Shown: piece after piece, positions 58,230 to 64,000 of the stretch
Position numbering within the stretch: position 1 is the first letter of the stretch
Layout: every line of letters starts with the position of its first letter
Assembly: GCF_002210285.1 (NCBI RefSeq)
Contig: NZ_MWQE01000001.1
Span: forward strand, 62,001-126,000
From: Fibrobacter sp. UWR2
GTDB taxonomy: Bacteria; Fibrobacterota; Fibrobacteria; Fibrobacterales; Fibrobacteraceae
Direction of reading: 5' to 3'
DNA: 64,000 nucleotides
Made by a program: the position numbers and the translations under genes
Notes under the pieces: model-generated
The model's input: only the letters and a program-made list of their open reading frames with translations
Databases searched by the model: none
Told to the model about the DNA's origin: nothing

Positions 58230-61200
58230 ATGAAACTGAGCAAGTACCCCAGCGCGATTTTGTTCCTGCTGTTCGTGTTTTGTAGCATCTTTGTCCAGAT
58301 GGGCCTTTTTGTCCATTTTCAGCGCTGGCTCTCTTTCTCGTTCGAAGGTTCGGCTTTTTGGTGGCGCAGCATGCTGCTCCAGGTCGCCATCTTCTCTCCT
58401 GCCATCTTCATGATGCCTGCGGCGAGTTTCTTTGCTGGGCGCTACCACAAGGGTCGCGTGATGGCCTGGTCCTCGGTAGGCATGCTTGCCTCCGTCATCG
58501 CCATTGTCGTCTGCTATGTGGCCGGAGCCGAATGGGTGGCCTATGGCCTGCTTGGCCTCTATGGTGTTTTTCTTGCGATTCTGACTCCAGCGAAACTCGG
58601 TATCATGAAGGAAATGGTCGAGGGCGAGGACCTCGTAAAGATCAATTCGTGGTACATGGCTCTTTCCGTACTCGGAACCGCTAGCGCCGCGTTCTTTGCG
58701 ATGGGACTTTCGGGCAGGCCCGATTCTCCGGTGAGCATCGAACTCACGCTCTGGATTTACCTAGGCCTGAGCGTTGTCACGACAATCGCGGGGTTCTTTA
58801 TCCGCGTCGGCGCTACGCACGATACCTTGAAGTTCCGTTCTCCCCGGCGCAATTTCGCTGCCACGTGGCGGCATCCGATTGTGCGCCTTGCCATCCTTGG
58901 ACTTTCCGCCATTTGGGGGGTCACGCAGATATTCCTCATCCTTATCCAGAACATGACGGACATGCTCAACACGGCCGTCATACCTGTTTCGATGTTTATC
59001 GTCACGATGGGTTATGTGCTGGGTGCGCTTTCTGCCAGCTGGGCGTCGAAGGGCTTTGTCGAGACCGGGCTTATCCCGTTCTCTGCTGCAGCTTCGGCCA
59101 TCACGATGTTTGCTCTCCCGTTCGTGCATAACGCCTGGCTGCAGGCGGTACTCTACGGCATTATCGGTTTTTGCGCTGGTTCCTCGTTCGTCATCTTGCG
59201 CACGGTTATTCAGAACTTCACGCGTCCCGATACCGCTGGCCGCATCCATGCGGTGGCGAACACCATCCAGATGGCGTTCCTCGTGCTCATCATGGGTGGG
59301 CAGACCTTGCTGCTTATCTTTACGCCTGTGACGCTCGACTATTGCTTCATGATTCTCGCGGTGATTCTCACACTGTGCTTTGTGATGAACCTGAGGCATA
59401 CCCCGATGCCGCTGTTACGTGCCGCGCTCCGCTTTGCGTTTGCGTTCGTGTTCCGCTACCGCGTGAAGGTCGTGGGCGTGAAGAACATTCCTGAAACGGG
59501 CCCGGTTCTTTTGGTGGGGCCGCATTTCAGTTTTATTGACTGGGCTGTACTCCAGATGTCGTCGCCCAGACCGCTTCGCATTGCGAGCAACAGGAACACT
59601 TTTGCGGACTGGTATCAGCGTTGGTTCTCGCACGGAAAGTTCTTTATCAATATCAACCGCCGCGACCCGGCCCCTGCAATGCAACGCATTCACGACGCCC
59701 TTCTGAAGGGCGAGGCGGTCGTCATTTTCCCCGAAGGCGAAGTCTCGAAAAAAACGTTTATGCCTGCGTTCTCGCTGGACTACTCGAAGGCTACCGAAGG
59801 CACGAACGCTCCGATTGTCCCGTTCTATATTCAGGGGCTGTGGGGGAGCCGCTATAGCCAGGCTTCGGAATGTGTGAACCGTCCGCAGGCATTCAACCGC
59901 GTGATTAGTGTCGGTTATGGCAAGGTCCTGCCGGCGAACACTCCCGAAGAGACTATCCTCCGTGAATTGCATTTCCTGGGTGCGGACATATGGAATGTCG
60001 CCATAGACCATTCCGAAACGATTGTCCCGCTCTGGTTCAAGGCGATGCGCAAGCGCCGCTTCCGCCCGATTCTCATTGACCCTGCGGGTAACCACGTGAA
60101 CGGTTATGGCATGATCCGCCTCTGCCGTTATTTCGGGCGTGTAATCCGGTCTGTTACCAAGAACGAGAAAAATGTCGGCTTCATGATGCCTACGAGCAGG
60201 GATGCCGCCCTCGGGATTATCTCCATTCTCGGGACGGGCAAGACGAGCGTGAACCTGAACTATTCCGCCCCTGTCGATACAATCCTCGGGTGCATTGCAA
60301 AGGCGGACGTGAATACCGTCGTGACGACGCATGCCTTTTTCGATAAGCTGTGCGGCAAGAATTCCGCCTTCATGCAGATCGCAGAAAAATGCAAGATGCT
60401 CTACCTGGATGAAGAAGAGACCAAGATTTCTTCGATTGGCAAGGTGCTCTCTACTGCGATTATCATGGCATGCCCGGGTGCGCTCCTTCGCAGGCTGTGG
60501 TTCACTGCCGCAAAACTTGGCGACGATGCCGTTATCCTGTTCAGTTCGGGTTCCGAAGGTACTCCGAAGGGCATTGAACTCACGCACAAGAATGTCATTG
60601 CGAATGCGCAGCAGTGCGATTATGTCGTAAAGCTTAGCCGTACCGACGTGATGACCGCGCTACTCCCGCTGTTCCATTCCTTCGGGTTTACGCTGACGTT
60701 TGTTATGCCGCTTCTCGATGGCGTGCCGATGGTGCTTTGCCCCGACCCGACGGATATCAAGACGCTTGCACGCGTGTGCGCACAGTACAAGACTACTATC
60801 ATGATGGGTACGCCGACCTTCTTGCGCGCTATTGCCATCAACCGCTGGGTGCACCCGATGTGTCTGGATTCGCTGCGCTTCATTATCGCCGGCGCCGAAA
60901 AGCTCCGCCCCGAAATGCGCGAGGCGTTCAAGCTCAAGTTTGGCAAGGACATCTACGAAGGCTACGGCTGTACGGAACTTACTCCGCTGGCAACCATCAA
61001 TGCCCCGAACGTCTTGCTCGACGACTTCCTCACTATGGAAAAGTGCTGCGACCCCTCCAGCATTGGGCTCCCGCCTCCGGGTACCGTGACTGCGATTGTC
61101 GACCCCGAAACAAACGAGTTCTTACCGCAGGGTGCCGAAGGCATGCTGGTCGTGACCGGCCCGCAGGTGATGAAGGGCTACCTGAAGGACAAGGAAAAGA

Positions 61201-61634
61201 CGGACAATGTCGTCCTTGAAATCGATGGCCGCCGCTGGTACAAGACGGGTGACAAGTGCCTGATTACGCCGGATGGTTTCGTGCAGATTCTCGGCCGTTA
61301 CAGCCGCTTTGCCAAACTCGGTGGCGAAATGATTTCGCTTACCGCGGTGGAACTCCGTATTGCAGAATCGAAGGTACTGGACAATCAGGAATTTGCCGTG
61401 ACGGCGGTTCCGGATTCATCGAAGGGCGAACGAATCGTGCTATTGGTCAAGGGAGACATGGATACCGAAGAAATTTCCCGTAACCTGCGCAAGTCGGGAA
61501 TCCCGCCCCTCATGCTGCCGGGCTCCGTATTCAGCGTGAATGAAATCCCGAAACTCGGTTCCGGAAAGTGGGATTTCCCCGGCATGAAGAAAATGGCCCA
61601 GGAACTTGTCGACAGCAAGCTCCAAGGCCGTTAG
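58230..61634 (+). CDS. Fusion of LplT-like lysophospholipid transporter, acyltransferase and acyl-ACP synthetase (Aas-type)
   Basis: A 1134-residue membrane protein for lysophospholipid recycling. Residues about 1-395 are an MFS transporter resembling LplT. Residues about 410-600 are a PlsC-type acyltransferase with PHFSFID (H-x4-D) and VIFPEGE. Residues about 640-1134 are an AMP-forming acyl synthetase with ILFSSGSEGTPKGIELTHKN, EGYGCTELTP, YKTGDKCLITPDGF and the terminal lysine region KLGSGKWDF. E. coli has separate lplT and aas genes; the triple fusion would import a lysolipid and re-acylate it on one polypeptide. The start ATG follows TTGAGG. It converges with the sigma-54 activator gene 18 nt away. 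Confidence 0.9.
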   Translation: MKLSKYPSAILFLLFVFCSIFVQMGLFVHFQRWLSFSFEGSAFWWRSMLLQVAIFSPAIFMMPAASFFAGRYHKGRVMAWSSVGMLASVIAIVVCYVAGAEWVAYGLLGLYGVFLAILTPAKLGIMKEMVEGEDLVKINSWYMALSVLGTASAAFFAMGLSGRPDSPVSIELTLWIYLGLSVVTTIAGFFIRVGATHDTLKFRSPRRNFAATWRHPIVRLAILGLSAIWGVTQIFLILIQNMTDMLNTAVIPVSMFIVTMGYVLGALSASWASKGFVETGLIPFSAAASAITMFALPFVHNAWLQAVLYGIIGFCAGSSFVILRTVIQNFTRPDTAGRIHAVANTIQMAFLVLIMGGQTLLLIFTPVTLDYCFMILAVILTLCFVMNLRHTPMPLLRAALRFAFAFVFRYRVKVVGVKNIPETGPVLLVGPHFSFIDWAVLQMSSPRPLRIASNRNTFADWYQRWFSHGKFFININRRDPAPAMQRIHDALLKGEAVVIFPEGEVSKKTFMPAFSLDYSKATEGTNAPIVPFYIQGLWGSRYSQASECVNRPQAFNRVISVGYGKVLPANTPEETILRELHFLGADIWNVAIDHSETIVPLWFKAMRKRRFRPILIDPAGNHVNGYGMIRLCRYFGRVIRSVTKNEKNVGFMMPTSRDAALGIISILGTGKTSVNLNYSAPVDTILGCIAKADVNTVVTTHAFFDKLCGKNSAFMQIAEKCKMLYLDEEETKISSIGKVLSTAIIMACPGALLRRLWFTAAKLGDDAVILFSSGSEGTPKGIELTHKNVIANAQQCDYVVKLSRTDVMTALLPLFHSFGFTLTFVMPLLDGVPMVLCPDPTDIKTLARVCAQYKTTIMMGTPTFLRAIAINRWVHPMCLDSLRFIIAGAEKLRPEMREAFKLKFGKDIYEGYGCTELTPLATINAPNVLLDDFLTMEKCCDPSSIGLPPPGTVTAIVDPETNEFLPQGAEGMLVVTGPQVMKGYLKDKEKTDNVVLEIDGRRWYKTGDKCLITPDGFVQILGRYSRFAKLGGEMISLTAVELRIAESKVLDNQEFAVTAVPDSSKGERIVLLVKGDMDTEEISRNLRKSGIPPLMLPGSVFSVNEIPKLGSGKWDFPGMKKMAQELVDSKLQGR

Positions 61635-61652
61635 TTTTTCGCGGAATATACT

Positions 61653-63173
61653 TTACTTGTGGGAAGCGATTCCCAGCTTGTTCATGCGGTAGTTCATCAT
61701 GCGGGGTGAAACGCCGAGGCTCCTGCCAGCAGCGGAGAGGTTCCCGTCGTTCTGCTTGATGGCTTCCGTCAGGATTTCCTTCTCGTAGTTCTGCAACATC
61801 ACGTCGAGAGGCGCTCCCGTCAATACGATAGAATTCCCGTTGCCCGATGTGACGCTTGTCTGCAGTGAAGGCGGCAAGTTGAAGCTGTGGATACATTCGT
61901 CCTTCGCGGTAAGCACGGCGCGCTCGATGCAGTTTTCGAGTTCGCGTACGTTACCCGGCCAGTAGTAGCTCATGAGCAGGTTGATGGCGGTTGTCGAAAG
62001 ACGGGCAATCTTTTTCCCGTACTTGAGATTGAACTTGTCGATAAAGTGTTCCGCAAGCAAGATGATGTCGCTCTTGCGTTTTGCAAGGTCGGGTACTACG
62101 ATGGGGAATATATTCAGGCGGTAGTAGAGGTCTTCGCGGAACTTGCCCTGGGCCATGAGTTCCTCGAGGTTTCGGCTAGTTGCTGCCAAGAAGCGGACAT
62201 CCGCATGGATTTCCTCGTTGCTACCCACGCGACTGAATGTGCGTTCCTGCAAAAAGCGTAACAGCTTGACTTGGGTCTGTATTGTCAGGTCACCGATTTC
62301 ATCGAGGAAGAGCGTTCCCCCATTTGCCGCTTCTGCTCGCCCGATACGGCGGGCCATGGCCCCCGTAAAGGCTCCCTTTTCATGGCCGAAAAGTTCGCTT
62401 TCTACGAGATTCTCCGGGAGTGCGGCGCAGTTGAGCGTAATGAAGGGCTTGTCCTTTCGGGACGATAGATTCACGATAGCCCGGGCAATCATCTCCTTAC
62501 CCGTACCGCTCCCACCGCGGATAAGCACGGTCGCGTCGCTTGGGGCGACTTGACGGACCTGCTCGTAGACAATCTGCATTTCGCGGCAGTTGCCCACGAT
62601 TTCGGTGGGATTGTTCGAGAGCATGTCGCGCAGTTTGCGGTTCTCGTCAATCATGGCCTGCTGTTCGTTGCGCAGTTCGATGCACTCGTTTGCTGCATCG
62701 CCCGTGATGTTGGCGATGATTTCGAGCAGGGCCACGTCACGGTCCAGGTCCGTCGTACCGTCTACGGGGCGGTCAATGGAGAGGGTCCCGATAATTTGTT
62801 CGTCATGGATGAGCGGCACGCAAATGAAGGCCACCTGGCTATCGTAGTGGCGGCTACCGGTGCGGTTCAGGAACCTGGAGTCCTTGCGCAAATCGGGAAT
62901 GACATGGCTTATGCCGCGTTCGGCGACATGTCCTGTAATGCCTTCGCCCATACGGTAGAAGCCTTTCTGCTTTTCGGATTCGTCGAGCCCACGCGACGCC
63001 TCGATCTTGAGTGTGTCCCCAAAGAGGAGCGCGAACGTGCCGCGCAACATGCCGAGTTCGGATTCTAGGATACCGAGAACATTCTCGAGCAACTTCTCCA
63101 CGTTGCGTTCGTGAATAATCGCGACGCTAATCTTCTGGATGACCGAGATTTCCGGGCCTATGGGTGTTGACAT
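61653..63173 (-). CDS. Sigma-54-dependent transcriptional activator with GAF domain (NifA-like architecture)
   Basis: A 506-residue enhancer-binding protein. Residues about 10-180 form a GAF sensor domain. The central AAA+ domain (about 190-420) has Walker A GGSGTGKE, the sigma-54-contacting GAFTGA loop, Walker B GGTLFLDEIGDL and the arginine-finger region REDLYYRLNIFPI. The C-terminal Fis-type HTH is NLSAAGRSLGVSPRMMNYRM. ATG 63182 is possible, but ATG 63173 lies 9 nt after a TATCTT box and is preferred. There is no receiver domain, so it is not a two-component regulator. NifA-like order does not by itself mean nitrogen fixation control; the target genes are unknown. dapL lies just upstream on the same strand. 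Confidence 0.92.
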   Translation of the reverse strand: MSTPIGPEISVIQKISVAIIHERNVEKLLENVLGILESELGMLRGTFALLFGDTLKIEASRGLDESEKQKGFYRMGEGITGHVAERGISHVIPDLRKDSRFLNRTGSRHYDSQVAFICVPLIHDEQIIGTLSIDRPVDGTTDLDRDVALLEIIANITGDAANECIELRNEQQAMIDENRKLRDMLSNNPTEIVGNCREMQIVYEQVRQVAPSDATVLIRGGSGTGKEMIARAIVNLSSRKDKPFITLNCAALPENLVESELFGHEKGAFTGAMARRIGRAEAANGGTLFLDEIGDLTIQTQVKLLRFLQERTFSRVGSNEEIHADVRFLAATSRNLEELMAQGKFREDLYYRLNIFPIVVPDLAKRKSDIILLAEHFIDKFNLKYGKKIARLSTTAINLLMSYYWPGNVRELENCIERAVLTAKDECIHSFNLPPSLQTSVTSGNGNSIVLTGAPLDVMLQNYEKEILTEAIKQNDGNLSAAGRSLGVSPRMMNYRMNKLGIASHK

Positions 63174-63206
63174 ATGTGACATAAGATAGAAAATCGGGAA
63201 TAGGGG

Positions 63207-64000
63207 TTAGAGTTTTTCCTTAATTCTCTTGAGGGCTTCGCAGGTGCGTTCGTAGTCACCGAAGGCGGTCAGGCGGAAATACCCTTCGCCGCAGGGGCCA
63301 AAGCCGCTGCCGGGGGTGCCCACGACCTCGCAGGTGGCAAGCAGGCGGTCGAAGAAGTCGAAGGACTTTTCGCCATCGGGAATCTTCCACCAGATATACG
63401 GGGCATGCTCGCCGCCGAACACCGTGTAGCCCGCCGCGGTCAGTTCCTTGCGGATGACGCCGGCAGTCTTCATGTAGCCCGCGATAACGGCCTTTGTCTG
63501 CTGCCAGCCGACCGGGGAGTATATAGCCTCGGCGGCACGTTGGGTCACGTAGCTCACGCCGTTGAACTTGGTGCACTGGCGACGGTTCCACATGGAGCGG
63601 AGTTTGGATAGTTCATGCGGGATGACCGTATAGGCGCAGCGAACGCCAGTAAAGCCGGCGGTCTTGCTGAAACTGCGGAATTCGATGGCGCAGGTGCGGG
63701 CTCCCGGAATCTCGTAGATGGAATGCGGGAGGCTCTCGTCCTGGATGTAGCAGTTGTAGGCGCCGTCGAACAGGATAATCGCACCGTTCTCGTTCGCGTA
63801 GTTCACGAACTTCTGGAGCGTCTCGCGGCTGAGCACCGTACCCGTCGGGTTGTTCGGGCTGCAGAGGTAGATCATCTGCACCGGGTTCTTGGGCAGGTCG
63901 GGCTGGAAGTTGTTCTCGGCAGTCGACGCAAGGTAGGTGACCTTAGAAAAATGTCCGTCATCCTGCAACACGCCTGCACGCCCGGCCATCACGTTGGAGT
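63207..64000 (-). CDS. dapL: LL-diaminopimelate aminotransferase, C-terminal part
   Basis: A PLP enzyme that converts tetrahydrodipicolinate directly to LL-diaminopimelate for lysine and peptidoglycan. The reading frame runs off the window end (codons for SNVMAGRAG reach 64000), so the N-terminus is missing. Family motifs are [27 protein letters not shown], the PLP lysine in [36 protein letters not shown] and [23 protein letters not shown]. These distinguish DapL from general aminotransferases. Confidence 0.93.
   Translation of the reverse strand, partial: SNVMAGRAGVLQDDGHFSKVTYLASTAENNFQPDLPKNPVQMIYLCSPNNPTGTVLSRETLQKFVNYANENGAIILFDGAYNCYIQDESLPHSIYEIPGARTCAIEFRSFSKTAGFTGVRCAYTVIPHELSKLRSMWNRRQCTKFNGVSYVTQRAAEAIYSPVGWQQTKAVIAGYMKTAGVIRKELTAAGYTVFGGEHAPYIWWKIPDGEKSFDFFDRLLATCEVVGTPGSGFGPCGEGYFRLTAFGDYERTCEALKRIKEKL

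Overview
The window looks like a chromosomal piece of a Fibrobacter species (phylum Fibrobacterota, anaerobic gut or rumen fibre degrader). The evidence is the co-occurrence of three paralogous families described from Fibrobacter succinogenes (the 'major paralogous domain' FISUMP/TIGR02145, TIGR02147 and TIGR02171), hemicellulases carrying CBM6 modules and a conserved basic C-terminal domain, polyserine linkers, and a succinate/acetate type fermentation gene. No phage, IS element, CRISPR array or rRNA was seen.

Layout. 1-3753: the end of a Wzc-like tyrosine kinase gene broken by an in-frame stop, an OmpA-family porin-like protein with twelve thrombospondin type 3 repeats, and a GtrA membrane protein. 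3800-5290: acetyl-/succinyl-CoA transferase. 5370-11258: three tandem lipoproteins ending in histidine-phosphatase domains. 11318-11390: tRNA-Lys. 11533-13967: gamma, biotin-carrier and beta subunits of a sodium-pumping decarboxylase, without an alpha subunit. 14127-21070: two tandem giant surface proteins (GLUG-like plus InlB-type repeats, polyserine linker, C-terminal sorting-like domain). 21261-33970: three successive cassettes of a TIGR02147 putative regulator followed by one or two FISUMP lipoproteins. 34029-34103: tRNA-His. 34202-42010: housekeeping and envelope genes (zinc-ribbon-like protein, ComEC-like MBL lipoprotein, acyl-ACP thioesterase, aroA, a membrane-anchored solute-binding protein, a PBP4-DUF1460 fusion, a hypothetical). 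42068-44872: TIGR02171 lipoprotein. 45050-52875: hemicellulose locus (CE6, GH43, CE1, GH27). 52973-57817 on the minus strand: trp genes trpE, trpG-trpD fusion and trpC-trpF fusion, headed by a leader peptide with tandem Trp codons and an attenuator. 58230-61634: LplT-Aas type phospholipid remodelling fusion. 61653-63173: sigma-54 activator. 63207-64000: dapL (partial).

Most unusual region. The three TIGR02147/FISUMP cassettes each have an upstream region with the same architecture: a short element repeated with exactly 22 bp spacing, a third copy about 70 bp further on, an AT-rich inverted repeat between them, and a -10 box next to the start codon. The short element differs between cassettes while the inverted repeat is shared, which suggests cassette-specific autoregulation. 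The N-terminal module of these FISUMP lipoproteins is also found on a histidine-phosphatase lipoprotein about 12 kb upstream, so one export/anchor module appears to carry two unrelated C-terminal domains.

Several genes across the window have a TATATT-like box ending 6-8 nt before the start codon, consistent with leaderless transcripts. All functional statements come from reading the translated sequence and remembered family motifs; no database search was possible.
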